From the NCBI GenBank assembly GCA_964651705.1, contig CAZYWZ010000008.1:1-64000 (forward strand): a DNA stretch of 64,000 bases. Reading direction: 5' to 3'. Positions 39,686-48,117 of the stretch are shown here, in pieces. The notes under the pieces were generated by a model. It saw nothing but the letters and a program-made list of their open reading frames with translations, searched no databases and was not told where the DNA came from. Both the position numbers and the translations under genes were made by a program. The DNA is from JADLBR01 sp964651705 (lineage in GTDB: Bacteria > Verrucomicrobiota > Verrucomicrobiia > JADLBR01). Numbering within the stretch: the stretch's first letter is position 1; every line of letters begins with the position of its first letter.

Positions 39686-40984
39686 TCATGCCGGGTCGGA
39701 TGGCCGGAGATCGGCGAGTGCCCCAACAAGCGTGGCGAGTTGCTCCGGGGTGTGGGACGCGGAAAGGGAGACGCGGAGCCGCGCCTTGCCGCGGGCGACA
39801 GTGGGGTAGCGGATGGCGGGGACCCAGAGGCCCCTGTCGCGCAGGGCGGCGGCCAGGTCGAGCGCGCCGCCCTCGGGGCCGACGATGAGGGGGAGGATGG
39901 GGCTTTCGCCCTTCGGGGGATCGGGCCAGGCGGTGTCCAATTGTGCGGCGAAATCGTTGACGTTGGACCAGAGGGCGGTGCGGCGCGCGTCGCCGTCGGG
40001 ACCCATGGAGATCTTGATCGCGGCGAGTGCCGCTGCGGTGTTGGCGGGCGATGGTCCGGTGGAGAAGATGAAGCTCCGGGCGCGATTGACGAGGAGGTCG
40101 ATGAGTTCCCGCGAACCGGCGACGAAGCCGCCGCTGGTGCCGAGGGCCTTGCTCAGGGTCGCCATCTGGATGTCGACGCGGTCGGCGAGACCCAGCTCGC
40201 GCGCGAGCCCGGCGCCGCCTGGGCCGAAGACGCCGGTGGCGTGAGCCTCGTCGACCATGAGCCAGGCGCCATGGCGCTCCTTCGCCTCGACGATGCCGCG
40301 CAGTGGCGCCACATCGCCGTCCATCGAATAGACCGATTCCACGAGGACGAGCGCCTTGCCCCCGCGGGCAGCCGCCCAGCGCAGGTGGTCCTCCAGTTGG
40401 CCGACGTCATTGTGCCGGAAGACCCGTATCTTGGCGCCGGAGAGGTGGGCGGCATCGACGAGGCAGGCGTGGCAGAGCTTGTCCAATAGGATGGCATCGT
40501 TCCTTCCGACCAGTGCGGGGATGGTGCCGAGCGCGGCGGCGTAGCCGCTCGAGAACGCGAGCGCGGCCGGCGTTCCCTTGAGCCGCGCGATGGCCTCCTC
40601 CAGTTTGGCGTGGGGCTCGAGATTTCCGGAGACCAGGCGCGACGCGCCGGAGCCCGAGCCGAACCGCGCGATCGCCTCGCGCGCGGCCTCGGCGAGCGCC
40701 GGATGGTTGGCGAACCCAAGGTAATCATTGGAGGAGAAATTGAGCAACCGCTTGCCCCCGACCAGGATCTCGGTTCCCTGCGCGGATCCGACCTCGCGCA
40801 TCTGGCGACGCAGGTCCATGCCCTCCAGCGCGGCCAACGCTTCCGCGCAGAAGTCGCGCAATGGAGGGCGGCCATGGCGTGCTGGAAGCCCGCCCTCCGG
40901 GGGGGTGGACTGGCCTCCCGGTAGCGAAGGGCCTTCGCCCTTCGGGGTTGGAAGCGCGCCCTCCTGTTCTGGATTCACGCCCAT
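39686..40984 (-). CDS. bioF: 8-amino-7-oxononanoate synthase with repeat-encoded N-terminal extension
   Basis: 432 residues; PLP-dependent condensation of pimeloyl thioester and alanine. Core landmarks: LLNFSSNDYLGFANHPAL, GSGSGASRLVSGN, LDKLCHACLVDAAHLSGA, ESVYSMDGDVAPL, MVDEAHATGVFG and the PLP lysine in ATLSKALGTSGGF. The usual BioF is about 385 residues and would begin near PLRDFCAEALAALEG. The first 45 residues here are Pro/Gly-rich, and about residues 14-22 are translated from the dispersed repeat GTAGCGAAGGGCCTTCGCCC. ATG overlaps the end of the upstream SDR gene by 10 bases. An internal start could be used instead. Confidence 0.93.
   Translation of the reverse strand: MGVNPEQEGALPTPKGEGPSLPGGQSTPPEGGLPARHGRPPLRDFCAEALAALEGMDLRRQMREVGSAQGTEILVGGKRLLNFSSNDYLGFANHPALAEAAREAIARFGSGSGASRLVSGNLEPHAKLEEAIARLKGTPAALAFSSGYAAALGTIPALVGRNDAILLDKLCHACLVDAAHLSGAKIRVFRHNDVGQLEDHLRWAAARGGKALVLVESVYSMDGDVAPLRGIVEAKERHGAWLMVDEAHATGVFGPGGAGLARELGLADRVDIQMATLSKALGTSGGFVAGSRELIDLLVNRARSFIFSTGPSPANTAAALAAIKISMGPDGDARRTALWSNVNDFAAQLDTAWPDPPKGESPILPLIVGPEGGALDLAAALRDRGLWVPAIRYPTVARGKARLRVSLSASHTPEQLATLVGALADLRPSDPA
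40921..40945. repeat. GTAGCGAAGGGCCTTCGCCC repeat inside the 5' end of bioF
   Basis: A single-hairpin copy of the family at 17849 and 48048, translated in the bioF frame. Just downstream in bioF's direction is another small inverted pair (GGAGGGCGGGC and GCCCGCCCTCC at about 40863-40908). Confidence 0.75.
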
Positions 40985-41646
40985 CGGCCGACCCTCGAAT
41001 CGAGTTGGAAGACCTGGCCGGAGACGTGTTCCATGCCGGCGAGGAAGGCGATGAACTCGGCGGCGGATTGGGCCGTGTTGAAGCGCCCCAGGGCGTGCTC
41101 GGCGAGCGCGCGCTCGCGCGCGGCGGCTGGGGCGGGCGCCGTCATCTTGGTCTCGAGGAAGCCGGGCAGCACGACGTTGCTCTGGATCGAGCGCGCGCCG
41201 TATTCCTTGGCGAGGGAGGCGGAGAGCCCGATCAGGGCGGCCTTTGCGGCCGCGTAGTTCGCCTGTCCCGCGTTGCCGCGCAGGCCGGACCATGAGCCGA
41301 TGTGGATGATGTGGCCGCGGCGGCGCTTCGCCATGGGGCGGACCGCGGCGCGCGAGCAGAGGAATGCGCCACGGAGGTTAATTTGGACGACGCGTTCCCA
41401 ATCGTCATCTCCCATCCGGGCGACCAGCGAATCGCCCGTCACGCCCGCGTTGTTCACCAGCGCGTCGATCCGATCGACCTTGCCAAAAAATGCCTCCACC
41501 GAATCCGGTGAGGTGACGTCCAATGAATCGCGTCCCGGGGCGAGGGCCCGCCAGCCTCGTGCGACGAATGCGGCGGCGCAGGCACGCGCCAGATCGCCGC
41601 GTCCGCCGGTGATCACCGCCACCGGCACATCGCCGCCTTCATCCAT
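40975..41646 (-). CDS. Short-chain dehydrogenase/reductase (FabG-like) in the biotin operon
   Basis: 223 residues, SDR fold. Cofactor loop VITGGRGDLARA (slightly unusual TGxxxGxA), NNAG at about 66-69, catalytic Ser in HIGSWSG and the YAAAK motif. These fit 3-oxoacyl-ACP reductase-type SDRs. It overlaps bioF by 10 bases, so it is probably co-transcribed. A FabG-like reductase here could act in making or trimming the pimeloyl chain before BioF (inference), or be a general reductase. Confidence 0.85.
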   Translation of the reverse strand: MDEGGDVPVAVITGGRGDLARACAAAFVARGWRALAPGRDSLDVTSPDSVEAFFGKVDRIDALVNNAGVTGDSLVARMGDDDWERVVQINLRGAFLCSRAAVRPMAKRRRGHIIHIGSWSGLRGNAGQANYAAAKAALIGLSASLAKEYGARSIQSNVVLPGFLETKMTAPAPAAARERALAEHALGRFNTAQSAAEFIAFLAGMEHVSGQVFQLDSRVGRWA

Positions 41647-41742
41647 GGGGCATAGGTTCGCCCGTTGCGGCGATGGATGCCAGTGGATTTGCTCGGGGGC
41701 GACACCCCCGAGCCCGGGCGGTCGCCATGCGGGTGCGGCCCC

Positions 41743-42126
41743 TCACTTCAGGACTTGGAGCAGGATGTCCTTGAGTCCTTTGCCGCCCTTCTTGGAGAGG
41801 AAGTCGATCACGACAGGCGCGAATTGGGCGAGGGTCTCCTTGCTAATATTGAGCTTGGCGAAGCCCGCGGCCAGTTGGGCGAGATCGCCGAGGCCCTCGG
41901 CCTTCTGTCCGCCAAATTTCCCTGCGAGGCCCGCTAGGGCGCCGACGATCCCGGTGTCCGGCGCGGCGCCCTGGAGATCGGGGGCCTCCGGGACTGCCTT
42001 CGCGACCTTGGCGAAGTCGGCGGCGGCGAGTTTCTGCTTCAACAGGTTTAGGGCGAGGCCCGCGGCGCCCTGGGCCTGCTCTTCGGTGAGGTTCAGTTTA
42101 TTGCACAGCTCGGTGACAAGGCTCAT
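41743..42126 (-). CDS. DUF2780 (VcgC/VcgE-like) protein
   Basis: 127 residues, Ala/Gly/Leu-rich. Pattern: MSLVTELCNKLNLTEEQAQG, GLALNLLKQKLAAADFAKVA, a Gly-rich middle and LAAGFAKLNISKETLAQFAP followed by VVIDFLSKKGGKGLKDILLQVLK. This is the layout of DUF2780 proteins of unknown function. There is no signal peptide or clear membrane helix. It is divergent from the DUF4126 gene (about 145 bases apart). Confidence 0.8.
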   Translation of the reverse strand: MSLVTELCNKLNLTEEQAQGAAGLALNLLKQKLAAADFAKVAKAVPEAPDLQGAAPDTGIVGALAGLAGKFGGQKAEGLGDLAQLAAGFAKLNISKETLAQFAPVVIDFLSKKGGKGLKDILLQVLK

Positions 42127-42271
42127 GCGTGGAGGCTAGCCCCGTGCGGGGGGTCCGCAAGGGGGCCGCAGAAAAAGTGAATCACGGGCGAGATTTTGGG
42201 TCTAAATTGTCGTTGCCCTGCCATGGGGGTGGCGTGTCGCCGCCGCGTGGGAGGGGAAAGGAGAAGAGGCG

Positions 42272-43333
42272 ATGGAGCAGATCGAATTGTTGGGCGCGGC
42301 GCTTGGGCTGGGGACGCTGGCGGGGCTCAGCCTGTACCTGACGGTGTTCGTGGTGGGGGTTTCGCTGCACGAGGGCTGGCTGGCGCTGAGCCCCGGATTG
42401 GAGCCATTGCAGGTGCTCGACAATCCCTGGGTCTGGGGCGTGGCGCTCGTGCTTTACCTGGTGGAATTTTTTGCCGACAAGGTGCCGTGGGTGGATTCGC
42501 TCTGGGATAGCATCCACACGGCGATTCGCCCCATCGGCGCGATGTTCGTGGCCGCGGCGACGCTCGGCGAGGCGCACCCGGCGATGGAGATCATCGGGGT
42601 CCTGTGCGCGGGGACGGCGGCGGCGGCGACGCATTCGGCCAAGGCGGGGCTCCGCCTCATGATCAACACCTCGCCGGAACCCTTCTCCAACATCGGCGCC
42701 AGCGTGGTCGAGGACGTGGCGGTGGTCGCCGGGAGCATCCTCGTGGTGAAACACCCGATCCTGGCGCTGGTCATCACATCGTTGGGCGTGGCGACGTTCG
42801 TGTATTTTGCTCCCGCGCTATTCCGGTCGGTCAAGGCGCAGTTTGCGATGATATTTGGCAAGCTGACGGCCATCGGCGCCGGGGGAGACGACGCGCTGGC
42901 GGCGAAGTTGCCGCACGATGCGGACCTGGCGCTCGGCGCGCAGCTGGGACCCGGGGAGAAGATCGCCTGGGCCGTGCCTTGCCTGACGGGGCGCTTCGCG
43001 ACGGTCGGGCGCAACGTGCGGGGGTTCCTGGTGCGGACCGGCGATGACTCGCGCGTCTATTTCGTGGGCAAGAAGTCGTTCAAGCCCGTGGTGCAGTCGC
43101 TCCCGCTGGGCGGGGTGAAGGTCGATTTCCAGCGGCGGTTCCTGTGTGACGAGATGACGTTCTATCGGCAGGGGCAGGGCGTCCTGGGGTGCCTGCGGTT
43201 TCTCAAGCGCCATGCCGCCCAGGCCGCGGCGTGCCACGAGGACGTCGCGGTCGTGGTGGCCCCGAAGGTCGATCTGCCCGCGAAGCCGGAAGGGGCGCCT
43301 TCCGGTGCCGCGTCCGGCGCCGTGCTGGCGTGA
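42272..43333 (+). CDS. DUF4126 integral membrane protein with soluble C-terminal half
   Basis: 353 residues. Residues 1-190 hold several hydrophobic segments and the DUF4126 pattern: AALGLGTLAGLSLYLTVFVV, FFADKVPWVDSLWDSIHTAI, AAAATHSAKAGLRLMINTSP, NIGASVVEDVAVVAGSILVV and HPILALVITSLGV. Residues 200-353 form a soluble domain (VRGFLVRTGDDSRVYFVGKK, FKPVVQSLPLGGVKVDFQRR) that I cannot name. Function is unknown; the family is thought to be a small-molecule or ion channel-like membrane protein without firm evidence. A perfect palindrome lies 31 bases after the stop. Confidence 0.8.
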   Translation: MEQIELLGAALGLGTLAGLSLYLTVFVVGVSLHEGWLALSPGLEPLQVLDNPWVWGVALVLYLVEFFADKVPWVDSLWDSIHTAIRPIGAMFVAAATLGEAHPAMEIIGVLCAGTAAAATHSAKAGLRLMINTSPEPFSNIGASVVEDVAVVAGSILVVKHPILALVITSLGVATFVYFAPALFRSVKAQFAMIFGKLTAIGAGGDDALAAKLPHDADLALGAQLGPGEKIAWAVPCLTGRFATVGRNVRGFLVRTGDDSRVYFVGKKSFKPVVQSLPLGGVKVDFQRRFLCDEMTFYRQGQGVLGCLRFLKRHAAQAAACHEDVAVVVAPKVDLPAKPEGAPSGAASGAVLA

Positions 43334-43363
43334 ACGCCGGTGCGGATAGTTCCAGGTTGCCCA

Positions 43364-43400
43364 CTAGGAATCTGTCGGACTTTGTCCGACAGATTCCTAG
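43364..43400. terminator. Perfect 17-bp palindrome with CTAG ends, likely terminator and repeat-family member
   Basis: CTAGGAATCTGTCGGAC and its exact complement flank a TTT loop, a perfect member of the stop-associated CTGTCGGACTT family. Placed 31 bases after the DUF4126 stop, it could end transcription in either direction, though no long T tract follows. Confidence 0.6.
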
Positions 43401-43483
43401 GAGTTTGTGAACACTTCGGGCTAGATGTTTTCCCGGACGCGCCGCGTCATTCATGTGGCAACTTCGGGTTGGGTCGAGGGGCC

Positions 43484-43632
43484 TTTTGGACTGCGGTGGC
43501 AGAACCCCGCGAGGGGTGGCGACACCGCTTTGGAATCGCGCGGAGCGCGGGCGTTGACGCTGGGGCGGGGGTGCCGGCTCCGCCGGGAGCCAAAGCGGTG
43601 TCGCCGCTGCGCTCTGCCACCGCAGTCCAAAA
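43484..43632. repeat. Composite inverted-pair repeat (GACTGCGGTGGCAG arms)
   Basis: Arms at 43487-43533 and 43590-43629 are inverted (TGGACTGCGGTGGCAG ... GGCGACACCGCTTTGG and complement). A hairpin is in each arm, and a 56-base GC spacer lies between. The plan is the same as at 4594, 22527 and 35676. Upstream lies the arm sequence CGCCGCGTCATTCATGTGG. Downstream the TGAAGTTTCTGGCTAG terminus overlaps the next gene's stop. No gene is seen in 43334-43732. Confidence 0.75.
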
Positions 43633-43732
43633 TCGGGCCGCCTCCTGACCTCGGCTGCCACCGCATCACAACCGGCTAGATTACGATGGATTATCCCAAA
43701 AATCTCCGTCATCCGCGGCCTGAAGTTTCTGG

Positions 43733-44683
43733 CTAGTTTTCGGCGAAGGCATTCCATCGGGCGTCGAGGTTGGCGGGGTCGGGTTTGCCGTCGAGGGTGA
43801 CGACCTGATAGCGGAGGGAGATCTCCTGGCCGGGTTGGATGGACCAGGCAGTTTCCTGGATGGGGACGAAGTTGGAGAAGATGGCGCCGTCGTGTTCCTT
43901 GTTCCAGGTGCGCAGGCGCTGCGGGGCATCGTGGTTGGAGGGGTGGCCGAGGATGGCGACCGTGGCATCGCCCTTTTCGGTGGGGCCGGACATCGCGCAC
44001 CACCGCGCGCGCGACTGGTGGCTATCGGCGCGGGTCTTGCCCTCGGAGGTGAGGTAGTCGCTGTTGTCCTTGTTCCATCCCGCGGGTCCCCGGTAGGCGA
44101 TGCCGCCGCCGTAGCGGTAGGCGTCCAGCTCCAGCGTGGCGTCGCTGACGTTTTTCTGCGTCATCGTGTAATCGATGACGTTGGCGCCATCCACGAGACG
44201 CGCCCGGATCGCGAGTTGCTCTCTGAGCACGACGGTCTGGGCGCCATCTTTGTCGAGCGCGACATGTTCTTGTTCGACGGTAAAGGCGGCTTCCCCATCG
44301 GCCTTGGTGCAGGAGAGGGTCTTGGCGAAACGGACGGTGCCAGTCTTGGCCTTGAGGTTCCAGAAGTCGGTCTCGCGCCCCTTGAATGTGCAGTGGACCC
44401 AGGCGTGCCAGAGGCCCATGTGGTGGAGGTGGTCGGCGGGGCGGATGCAGGTGAGGATGGCGCCGGAGGGCGAGTGGAGCGGGTGGATGAAGCCGCTGCG
44501 CTTGAAGGCGGGGTCGGCGCCTTCGGGCGCGGGGTCCTCGGCCTTGTGATAGATGAGGACGGGAGTGCCGCCGCGGGTGATCGTGAGTGACGCATCGGTC
44601 TCTTTGAGGTCGAAGCCTTTGGCGTTGGCGGAAGCGATTGCGAGCAGGAGGGGTGCGAGCGGGGAGATTCTCATGGCGGGCAT
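43733..44683 (-). CDS. Secreted DUF6807 (PmoA-like) protein
   Basis: 316 residues with signal peptide (MRISPLAPLLLAIASANA; Met1 or Met4 start). The body matches DUF6807: RSGFIHPLHSPSGAILTCIR, ADHLHHMGLWHAWVHCTFKG, LDAYRYGGGIAYRGPAGWNK, ARWCAMSGPTEKGDATVAIL and HPSNHDAPQRLRTWN. The family is often labelled methane oxygenase PmoA-like by automated annotation but has no link to methane oxidation. It is common near ThuA, DUF1080 and Gfo/Idh genes in polysaccharide-using bacteria. The conserved HLHHMG histidines suggest a metal or sugar site. The TAG stop is part of a repeat terminus. Confidence 0.88.
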   Translation of the reverse strand: MPAMRISPLAPLLLAIASANAKGFDLKETDASLTITRGGTPVLIYHKAEDPAPEGADPAFKRSGFIHPLHSPSGAILTCIRPADHLHHMGLWHAWVHCTFKGRETDFWNLKAKTGTVRFAKTLSCTKADGEAAFTVEQEHVALDKDGAQTVVLREQLAIRARLVDGANVIDYTMTQKNVSDATLELDAYRYGGGIAYRGPAGWNKDNSDYLTSEGKTRADSHQSRARWCAMSGPTEKGDATVAILGHPSNHDAPQRLRTWNKEHDGAIFSNFVPIQETAWSIQPGQEISLRYQVVTLDGKPDPANLDARWNAFAEN

Positions 44684-44781
44684 GATGCGGCAGGCCGTGA
44701 GGCCGTGGCAAGTGCGGTGGTGATTGTCCGCGCGATTTTGCTACGCAGCGGGCAAGGAAATGGCTATGGGACGGGGCGATT

Positions 44782-45597
44782 ATGGAGCCGGAATTTTTGG
44801 CGGAGGTGGCTGGGGTGGCGGAGGCCGCGGCGCGCGCCGGGGGCGAGGTGGTCGAGCGGTATTTTCGGGAGGGGGTGGAGATCCGGAGCAAGGAGAGCTA
44901 CAATCTGGTCTCCGACGCGGACATCGAGGCGGAGGCGGCGGTGGTGGGAGTGATCCGTGGGGCGTTTCCGGAACACGCGATCCTGGCAGAGGAGGGGCAT
45001 CGGGCCGAGGGCGATTCGCGCAATCTCTGGGTGATCGACCCATTGGATGGGACCAACAATTTCGCTCACGGGGTGCCGCATTTTTCGGTCTCGGTGGGGT
45101 ATTGGTGTGAGGGGCGGGCGATGTGTGGCGTGATATTCAACCCTGTGACGGGGGATTGGTATACGGCGCGTCGCGGTGGCGGCGCGTTTGCTAATGGGGA
45201 GCGCGTCCGCGTCGGAGAGCAGCGTGGGCTCAACGAGGTCCTGGTGGCCGTGGGTTTTTATTATGACCGCGGGGCGATGATGGAGGCGACCCTGGCGGCC
45301 ATCGGCGACTTTTTCCGCAAGGACGTGCACGGCATCCGGCGGACGGGCTGTGCCTCGCTGGATCTGGCCTGGGTGGCCTTGGGGCGCTTCGGCGCCTATT
45401 TCGAATACAAGCTCTCGCCATGGGATTTCGCCGCCGGGGCACTGTTCGTCGAGGAGGCGGGCGGGAAGGTGACGACGTGCGGGGGCGACGCCCTGCCGCT
45501 GTCGCCGACGGGGGTGCTGGCGAGCAACGGCGCGGTCCACGACGCCGCGCTGGAGATCACGCGGCGGCATCGGGCGAGGGCGGAGGGCAAGGCGTAA
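44782..45597 (+). CDS. Inositol monophosphatase family protein
   Basis: 271 residues. Metal-dependent phosphatase motifs: EEGH (about 70-73), WVIDPLDGTNNFAHGVPHFS with the DPLDGT metal site, and SPWDFAAGALFVEEAGG. The conserved order and length fit SuhB/IMPase enzymes that cleave inositol-1-phosphate or related sugar phosphates such as PAP or fructose-1,6-bisphosphate. Substrate cannot be decided from sequence. A small unknown gene follows 60 bases downstream. Confidence 0.92.
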   Translation: MEPEFLAEVAGVAEAAARAGGEVVERYFREGVEIRSKESYNLVSDADIEAEAAVVGVIRGAFPEHAILAEEGHRAEGDSRNLWVIDPLDGTNNFAHGVPHFSVSVGYWCEGRAMCGVIFNPVTGDWYTARRGGGAFANGERVRVGEQRGLNEVLVAVGFYYDRGAMMEATLAAIGDFFRKDVHGIRRTGCASLDLAWVALGRFGAYFEYKLSPWDFAAGALFVEEAGGKVTTCGGDALPLSPTGVLASNGAVHDAALEITRRHRARAEGKA

Positions 45598-45657
45598 CCC
45601 GCGGCGATGTCCGGGATGATTGCCCTCGGGGCGCGCGCGGCGTAGGGTTGGGACGAT

Positions 45658-46047
45658 ATGACAAACCCATTTTCGATGGGGTTCGTGGGTGTTTTCGCCG
45701 AGCCCCTGGACGAGGCGCGCCTGGGGCGCATCGTCGATCTTTGGCTGCAGCGATACGAGGGCCTGGAGCAGGTGATGGAGCGGGATGTCGCCACGTTGCG
45801 GGTGCGGCGGGGCGACGAGGTGCGCTGGGAGAAGCACCTCCAGTTCCGCGTCTTGAATGGCGATGAGTTCGCTTGGGTTTATGTGACGCGCGATTCCCGG
45901 GTGATCGAGACCACCGGGATGCCGAATGCCGATGACGCGAGCCTCTGCCTGACCGTGCTCGTCGATCTGCCCGGGCTGCAGGAGATCGTGACTGAAAAGG
46001 ATGAAAAGAGGCTCTGCGAGCTGGAGGACGAGGGGCTGATCTCTTGA
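45658..46047 (+). CDS. Hypothetical small acidic protein
   Basis: 129 residues, soluble and acidic, with no signal peptide or membrane segment. Visible features: FVGVFAEPLDEARLGRIVDL, WVYVTRDSRVIETTGMPNAD and an acidic tail EKDEKRLCELEDEGLIS. I do not recognise the family. The codon pattern and orderly alpha/beta composition support a real gene. It lies between the monophosphatase and a PhoD-like gene on the same strand, possibly one transcript. Confidence 0.65.
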   Translation: MTNPFSMGFVGVFAEPLDEARLGRIVDLWLQRYEGLEQVMERDVATLRVRRGDEVRWEKHLQFRVLNGDEFAWVYVTRDSRVIETTGMPNADDASLCLTVLVDLPGLQEIVTEKDEKRLCELEDEGLIS

Positions 46048-46111
46048 GTCGGTCGGCTTTTGCCTTGAGGGGAGTGCCGCGGCGGACAAAGTGGGGCTGT
46101 TCTTGGACGGC

Positions 46112-48043
46112 ATGGCGAGGGTGAAATTCTTTTTGAGATCGGGAGGCGGGACCTTTTGGGCGGTCGCGGGGATCGTCTGGGGGTTTGTGTCGTGGGGCGC
46201 GGAGAGCGGTGACGCGGGGGGGGGCCTGATTCCCGAGGTGAAGGCCGAGCGCCGGATCTGTTTTGCGATGTACGCGGTGCATCGCGGGGTGCTGAAACTG
46301 ACGGCCCAGCTTTACCCGGTGCCGGCCGGGATCGATCGTGACGTGTATCTGGACGTGAGGCGCGGGGGGGCTTGGAAGCAGGTCGCGCAAGAGAAGGTGG
46401 CGGAGAAGGGCTGGGCGGCGACGTTCCGGGTCGAGGGTTGGGATGCCTCGCAAGACGTGCCGTACCGGGTGCGGCACGGGCGGGTGGCGGAGTACGACGG
46501 GGTGATCCGGAAGGACCCCGCGGCCAAGGACACGATCGTCGTGGCGGTGTTCTCGGGCAACGAGGCGCTGCGGGGAGAGGGGGCCGATGTCCCCAAGGCC
46601 GATCTTCTGTCGAACATAAAGAAACTCAAACCCGACCTGCTATTCTTCGCCGGCGGCCAGGTGTGCGCGGGAGAGAATCATCTGGCGCACTGGCTGAGGT
46701 TCGGGCGCGAGTTTGGCGAGGTGCTGCGGGGTTGTCCGGCGGTGTGCCTGCCCGACGCGAGCGACTTGGGGCAGGCCCACCTCTGGGGCGCGGGGGGCAT
46801 CAAGTCGGAGAAGGCGGCCGGCGAAGATGGCGGCTATTTTCGTTCGGTGGAATACGTGCGGGAGGTGGAGGGCGCGCAGACGGGGCACCTGCCGGACCCA
46901 TTTGACCGGGGGGTGCTGGATCGCGGCATCGGGATGTACCACACCGCGCTGACAATCGGGCGCGTGAGTTTTGCGATCGTCGATGGGCGCAAGTTCAAAT
47001 CGGCGCCCCCGCTCCAAGTTCTGGCGACCTCGGCTACGCCGGCCAACCGGGAGCCGCGGCCGTGGTTGGTCACGACGAATGCGCGTGGCGAGGCCGCGCT
47101 GGACGCGCCGGGCGCGCAACTGCTCGGCGAGCGGCAAGAGAAGTTCCTGCGGGCATGGGGGGCAGACTGGGCGGATTGTGACATGAAGGCGGTGCTGACG
47201 CAGGCCGCTTTCTGCGGCGGGGCGCACCGGTACGGGAGCTGGGATTTCCGCGTGTGGGCGGACCTGGATTCGAATGGCTGGCCCAAGCCCGGGAGGGATC
47301 GGGCGCTGGAGGAGCTTAGGCGGTCTTTCGCGGTGCACATCGCGGGAGGCGGGCGACCGGCGGCGGTGTTCCACCATGGGATTGATGATTGGGGTGACGC
47401 GGGGTATTCGTTCAGCGCGCCTCCGATGGTGAACACGGAGCTCCGGTGGTGGGAACCGGAGTCGAAATCGGCCGAAAAGGCCGGGGGGCAGGGCGAGGGG
47501 CTGGGAGATTTCCGGGACGGTTTTGGCAATCGGGTGACGCCGGTGGCGGTGGCCAACCCTTCCGTTGAGACGCACGGGGGCGGGCTGACGACGCGCGGCG
47601 CGGGTTTCGGGGTGGTGCGATTTAATAAACCGACGGGAGAGGTGACCTTCGAGTGCTGGCCCCGGAACGTGGACATCGGGGCACGCGGTGCCATGCAATA
47701 TCCCGGCTGGCCGGTCGTGATCAAGAGGGAGGACAACAACCGGCGCGCACCGAGCGCTCATCTGGGTGAGGTGACCGTGAAGGGCTCGACGAATCCGGTG
47801 GTCCAGGTGATCGATGATGCCAGCGGCGAGGTGCTCTATACCCTGCATCTCAAGGGGGCGACGTTCAGGCCCGGCGTCTATCGCGATGGCCCGCACACGG
47901 TGATCGTGATCGCGGGCGACAAGACCAAGCGCTTCCCGGGCGTCTTGCCCGCCAAAAGCGGTGGCCCCTCCCGACTCGAGGCCGATTTTTCCCCGCCGCC
48001 CCCGCCGGTGCCGGAGAAGGGAAGCCGAAGGAGCCGACGGTGA
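46112..48043 (+). CDS. Secreted PhoD-like metallophosphatase-related protein
   Basis: About 643 residues. Signal-like N-terminus (TFWAVAGIVWGFVSWG); an upstream ATG at 46091 is possible. The layout follows PhoD-like proteins of Planctomycetota and Verrucomicrobiota: an N-terminal beta domain, then LLSNIKKLKPDLLFFAGGQV, CPAVCLPDASDLGQAHLWGA, FAVHIAGGGRPAAVFHHGID, SAPPMVNTELRWWEPESKS, GFGNRVTPVAVANPSVETHG and GFGVVRFNKPTGEVTFECWP. In the family as I recall it, the position HIAGGGRPA is usually GDQH, a metal-binding Asp/His pair. Its loss, and Cys-Leu-Pro-Asp-Ala in place of a Asp-His pair, suggest reduced metal binding. Confidence 0.78.
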   Translation: MARVKFFLRSGGGTFWAVAGIVWGFVSWGAESGDAGGGLIPEVKAERRICFAMYAVHRGVLKLTAQLYPVPAGIDRDVYLDVRRGGAWKQVAQEKVAEKGWAATFRVEGWDASQDVPYRVRHGRVAEYDGVIRKDPAAKDTIVVAVFSGNEALRGEGADVPKADLLSNIKKLKPDLLFFAGGQVCAGENHLAHWLRFGREFGEVLRGCPAVCLPDASDLGQAHLWGAGGIKSEKAAGEDGGYFRSVEYVREVEGAQTGHLPDPFDRGVLDRGIGMYHTALTIGRVSFAIVDGRKFKSAPPLQVLATSATPANREPRPWLVTTNARGEAALDAPGAQLLGERQEKFLRAWGADWADCDMKAVLTQAAFCGGAHRYGSWDFRVWADLDSNGWPKPGRDRALEELRRSFAVHIAGGGRPAAVFHHGIDDWGDAGYSFSAPPMVNTELRWWEPESKSAEKAGGQGEGLGDFRDGFGNRVTPVAVANPSVETHGGGLTTRGAGFGVVRFNKPTGEVTFECWPRNVDIGARGAMQYPGWPVVIKREDNNRRAPSAHLGEVTVKGSTNPVVQVIDDASGEVLYTLHLKGATFRPGVYRDGPHTVIVIAGDKTKRFPGVLPAKSGGPSRLEADFSPPPPPVPEKGSRRSRR

Positions 48044-48047
48044 ATTC

Positions 48048-48107
48048 GTAGCGAAGGGCCTTCGCCCTTCGGCGGGGGCGAGCCGAAGCCCGAAGGGGCT
48101 TCGCTAC
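48048..48107. repeat. GTAGCGAAGGGCCTTCGCCC hairpin pair
   Basis: Facing copies GTAGCGAAGGGCCTTCGCCC and CGAAGGGGCTTCGCTAC begin 5 bases after the stop of the PhoD-like gene. They sit between two convergent genes. Same family as 17849-17914. Confidence 0.75.
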
Positions 48108-48117
48108 GGGGAAGGGG

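Noticed and set aside
43733..44683. Methane monooxygenase subunit (PmoA-like label)
   Set aside because: The DUF6807 family carries this label in some databases, but the protein has a signal peptide, no membrane helices and no relation to the membrane subunit PmoA.
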